DNA of 64,000 nucleotides from Cardiocondyla obscurior (GCF_019399895.1 NC_091882.1:4898001-4962000), one strand, 5' to 3'. Counted from the first letter of the stretch, positions 1 to 9,025 are shown. Translations and numbers: made by a program. Notes: generated by a model from the letters alone, not told the origin.

Positions 1-1
1 T

Positions 2-1614
2 GACACGGTGACCGAGTCAGATTACGCGCACGCTGAGACCGTATGGCAGCGGTTCTCCGTTCGAACTCTGGGCGAGTACAGCGATCTGTACCTCAAGACC
101 GATGTACTGTTATTGGCTGACGTATTTGAAAATTTTCGCGACAGATGCGTCGAGAGTTACGGACTCGATCCCGCGCATTACTACACCTTACCCGGTTTCA
201 CGTGGGATGCAATGCTCAAGCATACGCGCATAAATTTCGAATTGTTGACCGACATCGACATGGTGATGTTCGTCGAACGCGGTATACGCGGCGGTCTAAG
301 TCAATGCTCCAACAGATACGCGCGAGCCAATAACAGATACATGCGGTCGGGTTACGACTCGTCGAAACCTTCGTCGTACATTGTGTATTACGATGTAAAT
401 AACTTGTACGGATGGGCCATGTGTCAGCCGTTACCGTACGCGGACTTCGAATGGGTCGACGACAACGACCTCGCGAACCTCGACGTAGACGCGATCGCCG
501 CGGACTCGCCCACGGGTTATATTCTCGAGGTGGATCTCGAGTATCCCGCGAGCGTGCACGACGCGCACTCCGATCTGCCGTTCTGTCCCACGCGAGAGAA
601 ACCACCGGGGCGAAACACGATGTAAAACTTTTGGCTACGCTGTGTGATAAGAAGCGATACGTCATCCACTATCGCAATCTGCAGCTGTGCACGCGTCACG
701 GTCTTCGCGTCACCAAGGTTTACCGCGTGCTGCGATTCACTCAATCGGCATGGTTGCGCGATTACATCGAGCTCAACACGCGACATCGAACTCGCGCGAC
801 CAACGATTTTGAAAAAAATTTGTTTAAACTGATGAACAACGCGGTGTTCGGTAAAACGATGGAGAACGTACGAAATCGCGTCGACGTTCGCTTGCTCTCG
901 CAGTGGGACGGACGGTGCGGTGTGGAGGCGATGATCGCCAAACCGAATTTTCACAGCAGAAGCGTATTTGCGGAAAATTTAGTAGCTGTGGAATTACGTA
1001 AACTCGAGGTGAAATTCGCCAAGCCGATATACGTCGGTATGTCTATACTCGACATATCTAAAGTATGCTTGTACGAGTTTCATCACGAGTATATGATACC
1101 GACTTTCGGAGACAAATGTAGCGTCATGTATACTGACACGGACAGTCTTGTGTACAGCGTCGAGTGCGACGACGTATACGAGATGATGAAACGCGATATC
1201 GCGAGGTTCGACACGAGTGACTATCCGCCCGATAACGCGTATGGTATACTTCTCGCGAACAAAAAAATACCCGGCTTAATGAAGGATGAGTGTAACGGTG
1301 CGATCGTCACAGAGTTCGTCGGACTCAGAGCTAAGATGTATGCGATCAGGGTAGACGGTAGAAAAGACACCAAAAAAGCAAAGGGTGTAAAGAGCGGAGT
1401 CGTGGCGCGAACTATAACGTTCGACGATTACGTGAGGTGTCTCGAGGACGAGATCGCTATGACTCGCGACCAATCGTGCATCAGGTCGAAATTGCATGAG
1501 GTGTACACCGTGTCCGAGACAAAGATCGCTTTGAGTCCGTACGACGACAAGCGATATCTCGTGCCGAACTCGACCGAGATCTTGCCGTGGGGTCATTATC
1601 GCATACCTCGATAA
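2..1614 (+). pseudogene. Polinton protein-primed family B DNA polymerase, 3' part, frameshifted
   Basis: This is the C-terminal half of the self-synthesising polymerase of Polinton/Maverick elements, which copies the linear element from a protein primer. The frame is open at the left edge, so the exonuclease part and true start lie outside the window. Polymerase motif A reads DVNNLYGWAM (about 391-420), motif B KLMNNAVFGK (about 826-855) and motif C YTDTDS (about 1129-1146), so the palm-domain catalytic signature is present. The reading frame changes once: the first part runs into a stop at 623-625, while homologous sequence continues in the frame one base back from a run of four G at 607-610 to the stop at 1612-1614. 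A one-base loss in that G run explains this. The family call is very secure. The break is seen directly, although a base-calling error at the G run cannot be excluded. Its 3' end faces the integrase 3' end across a repeat-rich spacer. Confidence 0.93.
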
Positions 1615-1744
1615 AAACGCAGTACACATGTACGCGGTATACATGTATGCAGTATGTATTATAGATGTATTATACTTCCGATTGACGCAAGGTCTCTCGA
1701 GTGATTGTTAACATTCGCATATTTAACATTTTGTGGAGAGTGAT

Positions 1745-2880
1745 GTGATGATTGAGGCGTTCATGATTGCATTGTTTTATTTTGGATTGCACAAAATAAT
1801 TTTTATTTTGTGGTGCATGTGGAGTATGAGATGTTCTTGGTTGCTTTGGTTTTTTATCAAATTTAGTCTGATTTTCACTTTGTAGTATTTGATGCGTTGA
1901 TTGACGCGTTCATGATTGCCTCTTTTTTCAATTTTATCTGGTTTTAAAATATTTTATAAAAGTCTCGAGCTCGTTATATGAAGCATGCGTGGAATAACAT
2001 ACATTATATGTATTATTCCTAGCGCTGTCATATTCTTCAACTATATTCGTATCTTTACCCCTTTATTTTATTTTATTACTGACGGTACAATAGTTGGTAT
2101 TTCTTTTTTTTCTTTTTTTTTCTTTTTTTCTTTTTACCGGTTTATATATCTTTACCCCTTTACCCCTTTATTTTTTACTGACGGTACAATAGTTGGTATT
2201 TCTTTTCTTTTTTTCTATTTTGGTTTTTACCGGTTAATTGCGATATAATGTATGGGTTAACATTCGCATATTTTATTGTATTACTTGTAATAGAGTTCTG
2301 CTAATGTCAGATTTTTGCAGCTAGCAAATGGGCTGGATTGCACAAAATAATTTTTATTTTGCGGTGTATGAGGTGTTCTTGTTTGCTAATGTTTTTTTTC
2401 AAAATTTAATTTGATTTTCACTTTGTGCCGTTTGATGCGTTGATTGCATCTTTTTCAAAATTTATTCCTAGCGCTGTCATATTCTCCAACTATGCTCGTA
2501 TCTTTACCCCTTTATTTTATTACTGACGGTACAATAGTTGGTATTTCTTTTCTTTTTTCTTTTTTTTGTTGTTACTGGTTTTGTTGTTTTATTTTACCCC
2601 TTTACCCTTTTGCCCCTTTACCTCTTTACCCCTTTACCCCTTTATTTTTTACTGACGGTACAATAGTTGGTATTTCTTTTCTTTTTTTTTGGTTTTTACC
2701 GGTTAATTGCGATATAATGTATGGGTTAACATTCGCATATTTTATTTTGCGGTGTATGCGGTGTATGTGATGTTCTTGGTTGCTTATGTCGTTTTAAACT
2801 TAGTTTGAATTTATTTTGTGGGGTGTTTGATGCGTTGATTGAGGCGTTCATGGTTGCCTGTTTTTTCAAATTTAAGCAGT
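1745..2880 (+). repeat. Imperfect tandem duplication, unit about 450-500 bp, 2.5-3 copies
   Basis: The phrase ATTCCTAGCGCTGTCATATT occurs at about 2016 and again at about 2463 (447 bp apart), each time followed by the same pyrimidine-rich tract. The phrase ACTGACGGTACAATAGTTGG occurs four times (about 2077, 2177, 2523, 2651). GCACAAAATAATTTTTATTTTG occurs near 1790 and 2339, and GTTTGATGCGTTGATT-like text near 1890, 2428 and 2827. The block is therefore a degenerate tandem array with internal smaller duplications. Function is unknown. Confidence 0.8.
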
Positions 2881-2978
2881 ATTTTGCGGAAAACTCGAAA
2901 CGACCGACGAAACGGTCATGTTTTATATTTTTATGCGATGATGTACAGGTTTGAGTTAGTAGTCGCTAGCATGCCCTT

Positions 2979-3150
2979 ACGTAGTACACATGTACGCAGT
3001 ACACATGTACGCAGTACACATGTACGCAGTACACATGTACGCAGTACACATGTACGCAGTACACATGTACGCAGTACACATGTACGCAGTATACATGTAC
3101 GCAGTATGCAGTACACATGTACGCAGTAAAGCAGTAAGCAGTATGTAGTA
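2979..3150. repeat. 15-bp minisatellite ACGCAGTACACATGT, about 9 units
   Basis: Near-perfect 15-bp units run from about 2979 to 3127 and then decay into AGCAGTA and GTATGTAGTA fragments. Because 15 is a multiple of three, it gives open frames on both strands (repeating RSTHV on the plus strand), which are artefacts. A degenerate relative with the same flanking text (GTATGTATTATAGATGTA) lies at 1618-1672. Confidence 0.92.
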
Positions 3151-3273
3151 TGTATTATAGATGTAATTATACAAATGAAGTAAAACATTGTACAATGCGT
3201 ACGTTATATATTTTTCTCATTTTTATACATTTTTTGTATCGAATCACACATACACATGTGTGAAATAAAAAAA

Positions 3274-3279
3274 TTTATT
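3274..3279 (-). terminator. Poly(A) signal overlapping the integrase stop codon
   Basis: Read on the minus strand, the integrase stop TAA is embedded in AATAAA, a canonical polyadenylation hexamer. The same short stretch thus appears to end translation and direct 3' end formation, leaving the integrase transcript a very short 3' UTR. The hexamer is seen directly; its use is inferred. Confidence 0.5.
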
Positions 3280-4231
3280 AAACGATGCTGTTTTTGTCGA
3301 TCCACGAATTGTGCGATCCGTCGAATCCCAACCATTTTACGTAGACCTTGTCACCCTTTTTGCGCAGAACCTTCTCCACCAGATACACGTCCGGATGCGT
3401 CGCGCGGTGCAACTCGTACTCGTAGAACGCTCCGGATATCGCCTCACCGCGATAATCCTCCAGTAGATAGGTAGCTGGATTAGTTTGCTGCACCTTAACG
3501 ATCGTGAAAACCTCGGTGGTCCAATTCGGAGTGTATCCTTTTTCAAAAATCATTTTAAACTTGCTCACGCGTACTTTATCACCGACCCTGAATTTGGCCG
3601 GAGCGGCTATCTTTATAGCGCTGTACACGGTGTCGAGGAGTTTTTTGGCGATATCAGGTGTCACGTCAACGGGCCGCATGCCGATCGTTCGATGCCTGCG
3701 CCTATTGTACTCGTCTACGAGACGCGGTAGCGCGTCGAACCACTCATAATTACCGTTGAGTGTAAACATCTTCCACATGGCGTTTTTGAGCGTGCGATTG
3801 AATCGTTCGACTATCGACGCCTTCATTACCGAGTATGTCGAGTAATGATTGACGCCGCGTTTCGCGAAAAGTCGTTGCACGTCGGCGTTGTAAAACTCCT
3901 TTCCCATGTCAGTTTGCAGATTTTTCGGGCATCGCCCGCTCTTTCGCATCAACTCCGCGAAAGCGTCAGCCGTCTCGCTGCCGCCTTTGTTCTTGAGCGG
4001 TATCGCCCACGCGTACTTGCCGAGTACGTCGATGACGGTAAGAATATAGCGGTAGCCTCGGTTGAAACGCGCGTACGGTTGCATCTCGACAATATCAGCC
4101 TGCCACAGATCGTCATATCCCTTGACCACGACGCGTCTTCGCGGAAAGTTTCTTCTCGCCGGGGCGTGCAACTCGTCAACGAGTCGCCTCCTCTCGGGAC
4201 CTGCGTCGCTCGACTTGCGCGATCTAGACAT
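3278..4231 (-). CDS. Polinton integrase (DDE, retroviral type) with C-terminal chromodomain
   Basis: This 317-aa open frame encodes the integrase that inserts the element into chromosomes. The catalytic core shows D46 (WQAD), D108 (QTDMGKEF) and E142 (ASIVERFNR), a D,D,E triad with 33 residues between the last two. The region around 207-270 is an SH3-like DNA-binding segment (KFRVGDKVRV). The last 35 residues (VEKVLRKKGDKVYVKWLGF then SWI) form a chromodomain, which in related integrases targets marked chromatin. I see no N-terminal HHCC zinc finger; the frame begins directly with a basic leader, so the N-terminus may be short. It lies 33 bp after the end of the 383-aa gene on the same strand. 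No frameshift or stop is seen, unlike most of its neighbours. Confidence 0.95.
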   Translation of the reverse strand: MSRSRKSSDAGPERRRLVDELHAPARRNFPRRRVVVKGYDDLWQADIVEMQPYARFNRGYRYILTVIDVLGKYAWAIPLKNKGGSETADAFAELMRKSGRCPKNLQTDMGKEFYNADVQRLFAKRGVNHYSTYSVMKASIVERFNRTLKNAMWKMFTLNGNYEWFDALPRLVDEYNRRRHRTIGMRPVDVTPDIAKKLLDTVYSAIKIAAPAKFRVGDKVRVSKFKMIFEKGYTPNWTTEVFTIVKVQQTNPATYLLEDYRGEAISGAFYEYELHRATHPDVYLVEKVLRKKGDKVYVKWLGFDGSHNSWIDKNSIV

Positions 4232-4264
4232 GATCGATTCTGTCGCTCGATTCCTCCCGGTCGA

Positions 4265-5416
4265 TCAATTTATAATCAAACTCGCCTCGCGCAGTTCCTC
4301 GACGATCGACAGAATTTCGTTGTCGTGAGCGTTGTGACCGGCTCGACGCGAAGCATCCAGCAATCGAAGACGATCCACGAGCTCGTTAGGATCGTCCCAG
4401 TGCACGTAGTCGATCGCGTGATCGTTTAACGTCATGAGGCGAGGTAATCCTTTACCGGAGCTTTTTCTTCTCGATTTCCTGGCCGAATCGCCTGACAGCA
4501 GCGGTGCGATCACCTTCACGTACTTTGAGCCTCTGTTACCCATGACGCGACCGCTGTCGCTGAAATCTTTCTTATGCGCGTTCGTCGCTTCGAGTATGCT
4601 TTTGTAGTGACGTTTATCCGCCTCGGTGTAAGCGGTTTCATCGAGTACCTTCTTGAAAATCAACTCGTACAGACCTTCCGTACCGGGATATCTCTTACCA
4701 GCGACGATTATATCGTCGTTTTTATGGTCGAATTCGACATGCTTGTTCCCGAGCATTACTTTGTTCGTGTCAAAGTATATACCGAAAACGTCATCGATAT
4801 TTATTCTTCTGTCACCGCTCGCCGCTTCCAGATACATCGTTGCCATCGATACGCTGGGCCGCGGCGTCGATACGCCAGATCGCGGCGTCGATCGCGGCGT
4901 CGATACGCCGAACCGCGGCGTCGATGTGCGGGGCCGTGGCGTCGACGGAAGTTCGACGTTTTCGGTCGTAACGTAAGAATCGACGGTCGTATCACTCAAT
5001 GACGGATTAGCTACGATCGTATCGCCTAACGTTGCCGACGACAACGAATCGTCAAACGTGACGTTTAAACGCCGTTCGGGTTTTGGTGTCGACCACAATC
5101 GTCGCTCCAGTTTCGGTGTCAAACGCTCCGATTTCGACTCCAATTTCGGTACCGCGATACCGGATTCTTCGACGGTCTCGACCATCCGCTTTAGAGGTTC
5201 GACGATGGGCTTGAGGCGCTTCTCCGACGCGATGTCGGCGTCGATCGTGTCGGTCTTTATGGCTCGATGCTTCCTGCGAATCGCCTCGCTCGTCTTTTCG
5301 ATCTCCCGCGTAATCTTTTCATGCTCGCGCGCGTCATGGTTGTCGTTTCTCCCCGTCATATCGATCGTATCGCGCGATCCGTTCTCGACGAAGCGTCTTC
5401 GACGACTGATGGTCAC
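4265..5416 (-). CDS. Conserved Polinton-associated protein of unknown function, 383 aa
   Basis: An intact frame between the integrase and ATPase genes, on the same strand. Residues about 28-95 are charged and helical (EHEKITREIEKTSEAIRRKH), probably a coiled coil. Residues about 155-195 are a low-complexity Thr/Ser/Pro/Arg tract with repeated STPR, likely disordered. The C-terminal half (about 205-383) looks globular and ends in an Asp/Arg/Leu-rich helix set (YVHWDDPNELVDRLRLLDAS). I recall proteins with this C-terminal half as common uncharacterised arthropod entries linked to Polintons, but I cannot assign a family number with certainty. A virion or replication accessory role is possible from its place beside the ATPase and integrase. 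No enzyme motif is visible. Spacing to the ATPase stop is 55 bp. Confidence 0.8.
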   Translation of the reverse strand: MTISRRRRFVENGSRDTIDMTGRNDNHDAREHEKITREIEKTSEAIRRKHRAIKTDTIDADIASEKRLKPIVEPLKRMVETVEESGIAVPKLESKSERLTPKLERRLWSTPKPERRLNVTFDDSLSSATLGDTIVANPSLSDTTVDSYVTTENVELPSTPRPRTSTPRFGVSTPRSTPRSGVSTPRPSVSMATMYLEAASGDRRINIDDVFGIYFDTNKVMLGNKHVEFDHKNDDIIVAGKRYPGTEGLYELIFKKVLDETAYTEADKRHYKSILEATNAHKKDFSDSGRVMGNRGSKYVKVIAPLLSGDSARKSRRKSSGKGLPRLMTLNDHAIDYVHWDDPNELVDRLRLLDASRRAGHNAHDNEILSIVEELREASLIIN

Positions 5417-5471
5417 GCAATATCATCAATCTGTTAAAAAATCAACTCGACGGTACCGCAAACACGTCGAA

Positions 5472-5776
5472 TCATCGCCTGTATCGCCTGTTGTCGAGCG
5501 GACTGTCCTTGTCGATTACCGCGAAACCGTGATCATGTTGCCAGCATTCGCGACACAACGCACTGAACTCGTCGTACGACATGTCGGTGTTGACGTGATC
5601 GTTGTACACGTGCTTCAGATTGGTTCCGTCCTGTTTGAACAGGATCAGCAGATTCGCGTTGTCGCGTATCAGATGCTTCGGTATCCTCGCGTACGACTGA
5701 CACAGATAGAAGCAGTCTACGTTCGAGTGACAACCCATCGCGAAGTATTCTCTCACGGCGTCTTGCTTGTCGCACG
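5472..5776 (-). pseudogene. Packaging ATPase, C-terminal part, split by the hAT insertion
   Basis: This is the downstream piece of the FtsK/HerA-type genome-packaging ATPase, starting at the transposon junction (residues CDKQDAVREYF) and running to the stop at 5472. It contains the segment SNVDCFYLCQSYARIPKHLI, typical of the region after Walker B in this family (sensor/arginine area), then about 98 residues in total. An open frame reading further upstream from 5776 passes into transposon DNA and is not part of the protein. The other half is at 9405-9788. Apart from the transposon, the two halves are in the same frame with no other lesion visible. Confidence 0.92.
5769..5776. repeat. 8-bp target site duplication, left copy (GTCGCACG)
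   Basis: GTCGCACG directly precedes the left end CAGTGATGGG of the hAT element and is repeated exactly after its right end at 9405-9412. Eight base pairs is the standard hAT duplication length. Confidence 0.97.
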
Positions 5777-6258
5777 CAGTGATGGGAATTTTAGCTCCGA
5801 GCAACATCGATGTTGCTGGAGTGAGGACCCACGCACACACGCCAGCGTCCTGTCGGTGAGCGCGCTTTGTTCGGCCTCGCTCGGCTTTGCTCGGCTTTCA
5901 GAAGAGGACAGATATATATATGTTCCGTCTTCGTCGCACCGAGGCAGCTACGATTCGTAGGCGACGAGTCGTAGCCTTCGAGTTACGGTGACGAACAATA
6001 AGACGAGTGCTCGCATCGTGTGAGCCGCGTGAATCGCGGGCACCAAGATGCATGTTTTTTTACAGGCTGTATGTTAGAATATGATGTGGTCTTCCGCACT
6101 ACCCAGGAGGTGCCACTTACAGTGCGTTAGGTTTTTTAACGTGGACCTTCGCCAGTAGCCATATCATACCACATTTCTGAATTGTCCAACACGCAAAGTG
6201 TCCGACAAACTTAATATTAAATTGTTAATAAACTGTCTAACACGCAAAGTGTCCGACA
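5777..6258 (+). repeat. hAT left terminal inverted repeat
   Basis: This matches the reverse complement of 8944-9404. The left arm is slightly longer because of a small expansion of GCTCGGC-like text near 5870-5900. Its inner part holds two inverted copies of the subterminal repeat (AACACGCAAAGTGTCCGACA). Confidence 0.93.
5800..5817. promoter_or_regulatory. Perfect 18-bp palindrome 23 bp from the hAT left end
   Basis: AGCAACATCGATGTTGCT equals its own reverse complement. The identical palindrome sits at 9364-9381, also 23 bp from the other end. The symmetric placement suggests a transposase or host protein binding site. The role is inferred. Confidence 0.6.
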
Positions 6259-6263
6259 GAATG
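6184..6263 (-). repeat. hAT left subterminal repeats, two inverted copies
   Basis: Two copies of the unit with core AACACGCAAAGTGTCCGAC, about 51 bp apart, opposite in orientation to the six-copy array at the right end. Confidence 0.88.
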
Positions 6264-6369
6264 CGTATACTATATGTAGGAAGGATAATTTTTTACGGGA
6301 GTAAATGAAAAAGAAGAGCGGCAATATTAAATTTTTATTTTATTAATTAAAAAAATTGATAAATTTTTG

Positions 6370-6440
6370 GCCGCCCCGGCCTCGCATGCCGCCTCGGTCT
6401 CGCATGCCGCCCCGGCCTCGCATGCCGCCCCGGCCTCTCC
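6370..6440. repeat. GC-rich 18-bp minisatellite inside the hAT element
   Basis: About four units of CCTCGCATGCCGCCCCGG in otherwise AT-rich DNA, downstream (on the minus strand) of the small spliced gene. No coding role was recognised. Confidence 0.85.
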
Positions 6441-6545
6441 AAAAAGTTTCTCGCGAACGTCCGGCCGCGTAACCTCTTTTTCGTTTTTCTAAAATGTAAA
6501 AATAAAAAAATAAGTATATACTAAATATAAATAATAAATATGAAT

Positions 6546-6864
6546 TTAAATATTGTTATTACTTTGCTGCTTCTGCTGCGGCTGCGGCTGCTGCTCCTGC
6601 TGCTGCGGCTGCGGCTGCTGCTCCGGCTGCGACTGCGGTTGCGGATGCGGCTGCGGCTGTTGTTGCAGTTGGTCTTGCAACTGCTTATGCTGGTCTAAAA
6701 GAGCAGTTATCTGACGCTTTACCTCTACGAGCCGCTCTAATGCACTATTTTCTAAAAAATGAAAAAAGTATTAATTTTACAATATTTTTGAAAACTTGAA
6801 AATAGATAATGAATTACAAAAAAAATAACAATTATGTATATTACTTACGAGGATTTTCGCTCAT
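6546..6864 (-). CDS. Small two-exon hAT accessory gene, 73-aa coiled-coil plus Gln/Pro-rich protein
   Basis: Exon 1 is 6849-6864 (ATG at 6862-6864, encoding MSENP and one base), exon 2 is 6546-6751. The 97-bp intron 6752-6848 starts with GTAAGTAA and ends with a T-rich tract followed by TTTTTTAG. Splicing joins the frames exactly, giving 222 nt, 73 residues plus stop. Residues about 7-35 (SALERLVEVKRQITALLDQH) form an amphipathic helix, probably a coiled coil. Residues about 34-68 are almost only Gln and Pro with some Glu, Ser and His. It lies divergent from the transposase with about 300 bp between the starts. I do not recognise a family. Ideal splice signals and a frame-preserving junction argue for a real gene, but a Gln/Pro tract can stay open by low complexity, so confidence is moderate. 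Confidence 0.6.
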
Positions 6865-7167
6865 CTTTACTCGCTTTTAGACGTCTACTGCTTGTTTATA
6901 ACTTTGTAAGCGATTATATACAATACATTTGTTTTGCCCTAAGCTACGAGCGCTTCGTGACCGCGAGCAGAAACGATAAATAAAAAATTATTATATATAC
7001 TGAAAGTACTTCTACAGTTAAATTAGTATATATTGACAGTTTATTTGCTCAGTTGTAATAGTTTTTGTGAGAAATAATTATTACAGAAAGCTGCAACAGA
7101 TTGTAAGTCTTTTCAATTTATTTTTTATTTTTTCGTATCTAATATTTATAATATATAAAACATTAAA
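6865..7167. promoter_or_regulatory. Divergent intergenic region of the hAT element
   Basis: About 300 bp of AT-rich DNA separate the minus-strand ATG (6864) from the plus-strand ATG (7168). Several TATA-like stretches (TTATATATAC near 6990, TATAATATATAAAAC near 7150) occur. GATTGTAAGTC near 7098-7108 resembles a splice donor and could mark a 5' UTR intron of the transposase, but no convincing acceptor was found before the ATG. A shared promoter is inferred. Confidence 0.4.
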
Positions 7168-8668
7168 ATGTGCGATTTATTGAAAAAGAAAGCTAAGCGA
7201 AGCTTTGTTGAAGCTTGGCTTTCTGATGATCGCTATAAATCTTGGATACGAAAAGTTCCCTCAGATGATAGTTTATATCATTGTATTATTTGTAAAAAAG
7301 ATTTTTCGTGCAATACATGTGTATCACGACATGCGGATTCTGCGTGTCATAATGAGAAAATTAATGAAACCGATTTTGAAACAAATAATGATGCAAACGA
7401 GAAAAATATTAGTTACGGGGCACGGCAAACATTCCGACAACAATGGTTAGATATTGAAATATTTAAACCATGGTTGCGCGAAGTATCACATAATAAAAAA
7501 TTATGTTTTTGTACATTTTGTGAAATATATATGGTGGCTAAATTATCGAATATTTATCGTCATGCAGAATCCGAAGTATATATTATTAACAATGAAAATA
7601 GAAAAAAAAAAGATATAAATGATATGTGTGACAAAAATATGAACGTGGAATTACTTGTGCCGTTTGATGATGAAAAAACAAAAAACAAAATCTGGAGAAT
7701 ATATACTTTCTATAATGCAAAAACCTGATACAAAAGCTTACCTATTATTTTTAAAACATATTTTGTATCATTTTAATTCTTTCAATCTCTTTTTCCAAAG
7801 CCTAGAAACAAGAATCCAAGTATTAAACAGAAAATCTTTAGAATTTTTATGTGGCATTTGTAGAAATTTCTTAAAACCTGAGCTATTAAGCAGTTTAAAA
7901 GAAATTGATATGCCAGAGTTTGATAAAACAGAAAATCAAATTTCAATAAATGAAATATATTTAGGAGAAGAATGTCGAATATATCTAAATAATTTAATTA
8001 CGGAAGGACATGCAGACGTTGTTGCAAACATTCGACGAGATTGTTTGCAACTTTACGTAACAGCTGCACAAGACATTTGCAAAAGGCTACGAATACGTGA
8101 TGCTTTTTTATCAAAATTAAAAGTTTTTGAATTTAATACGGCTTTACGCGATAGTAATAGAGAAAGTTCATTTCGTGATGTCTCTTATATCGTGAGCACC
8201 TTTGGAGGCTTTGATGAAAAAGATTTGAAGAAAGAGTGGTTTGCATTATACAAAGATTTTTCAGAATCAGATAAAGATTTGTTAGCAATATTAGAGTTTG
8301 ATGAATTGTGGAAAAAAATTTTAAAAAGTCATCGATATCCTAATTTAAAGTCTGTCTTGAATTCTGTTAGATCATTGCCAAATTCAAATGCCGATTCCGA
8401 AAGAATCTTTTCCTTTTTACCAGATATAAAAACTAAAAAACGAAACAAACTTGCACCTGCAAACGTAAATGCTTTATGCGTGTTTGAGTCAGCATTAAAA
8501 GCGAGAAAGGAAACCGCTCTAAATATTAACATCAATGAAGAGCATTTATCTTTCATGTCAACAAACAAATTATATTCTACATGTCATAAAAAACAAGAAA
8601 GTCATCTAACATTATATACTGCAGATGATTGTGACATGGCTGGTCCTTCCTCGTCTACAATGCTATAA
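7168..8668 (+). pseudogene. hAT transposase remnant: BED-like zinc fingers joined to C-terminal dimerisation domain, catalytic core missing
   Basis: Two overlapping frames make up the gene. The first (7168-7728, 186 aa) has two BED-like fingers. Finger 1 has C39, C42, H55 and H61. Finger 2 has C115, C118 and H132, but a Tyr (Y138) sits where the last His is expected. The second (from about 7690 to 8668) starts its homology at KPDTKAYLLFLKHIL and carries the hAT hallmark LPNSNADSERIFS (about 8373-8411) followed by KNKL-type text. The frames differ and meet in an A-rich stretch near 7675-7695. In full-length relatives roughly 200-250 residues with the first catalytic acidic residues lie between these parts. 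They are absent here, so I infer an internal deletion plus frame change. The protein is thus unlikely to cut DNA, though the finger part could still bind ends. Confidence 0.88.
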
Positions 8669-8704
8669 ATAATTTATTTATGAAAAAAAGAAGTTTAATA
8701 ATTA

Positions 8705-9025
8705 TCAATTCAATATTAAGTTTGTCGGACACTTTGCGTGTTGGACAGTTTATTTATTATTAATTCAATATTAAGTTTGTCGGACACTTTGCGTGTTGGA
8801 CAGTTTATTTATTATTAATTTAAAATTAAATTTGTTGGACACTTTGCGTGTTGGACAGTTTATTTATTATCAATTTAAAATTAAATTTGTCGGACACTTT
8901 GCGTGTTGGACAGTTTTTTTTTTATCAATTCAATATTAAGTTTGTCGGACACTTTGCGTGTTGGACAGTTTTTTTTTTATCAATTCAATATTAAGTTTGT
9001 CGGATACTTTGCGTGTTGGACAATT
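8705..9025 (+). repeat. hAT right subterminal array, six copies at exact 55-bp period
   Basis: The core GTCGGACACTTTGCGTGTTG starts at 8724, 8779, 8834, 8889, 8944 and 8999, a constant 55-bp step. The copies differ mainly in the AT-rich linker. The last one or two copies belong to the inverted repeat shared with the left end. Arrays of subterminal motifs are known transposase-binding sites in hAT elements; that role here is inferred. Confidence 0.93.

Larger units (their letters stand above)
1615..3277. other. Gene-free, repeat-rich spacer between convergent polymerase and integrase genes
   Basis: No convincing gene is present. The short open frames here are low-complexity T-rich or minisatellite translations. 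The spacer holds a 15-bp minisatellite at its right side, a related degenerate patch at its left side (1618-1672), and between them about 1.3 kb of AT-rich DNA built from imperfect duplicated units. The sudden change from the GC-rich, CpG-rich coding DNA on both sides suggests a later insertion or expansion, but no target duplication or terminal repeat was recognised. Confidence 0.7.

Noticed and set aside
412..609. Upstream part of the plus-strand frame that contains the polymerase C-terminal half
   Set aside because: Before the frame change this stretch is an Arg-rich shadow of the real polymerase frame; only the part after about 610 is polymerase.
1745..2880. Polinton terminal inverted repeat inside the polymerase-integrase spacer
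   Set aside because: The repeats seen are direct, not inverted, and no matching inverted copy was found near 13336-13490.
2839..3195. Open frames on both strands across the 15-bp minisatellite (repeating Arg-Ser-Thr-His-Val and Tyr/Cys/Thr units)
   Set aside because: The repeat length is a multiple of three, so both strands stay open by construction. No family match and no start context.
3278..4231. Chromodomain LTR retrotransposon instead of a Polinton integrase
   Set aside because: No reverse transcriptase, gag, protease of the retroviral type or LTR is present; the neighbours are Polinton polymerase, ATPase and capsid genes.
5058..5960. 300-aa plus-strand frame opposite the 383-aa gene and ATPase C-terminus
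   Set aside because: It is antisense to two well-supported genes and runs into the transposon end; composition is that of a shadow frame.
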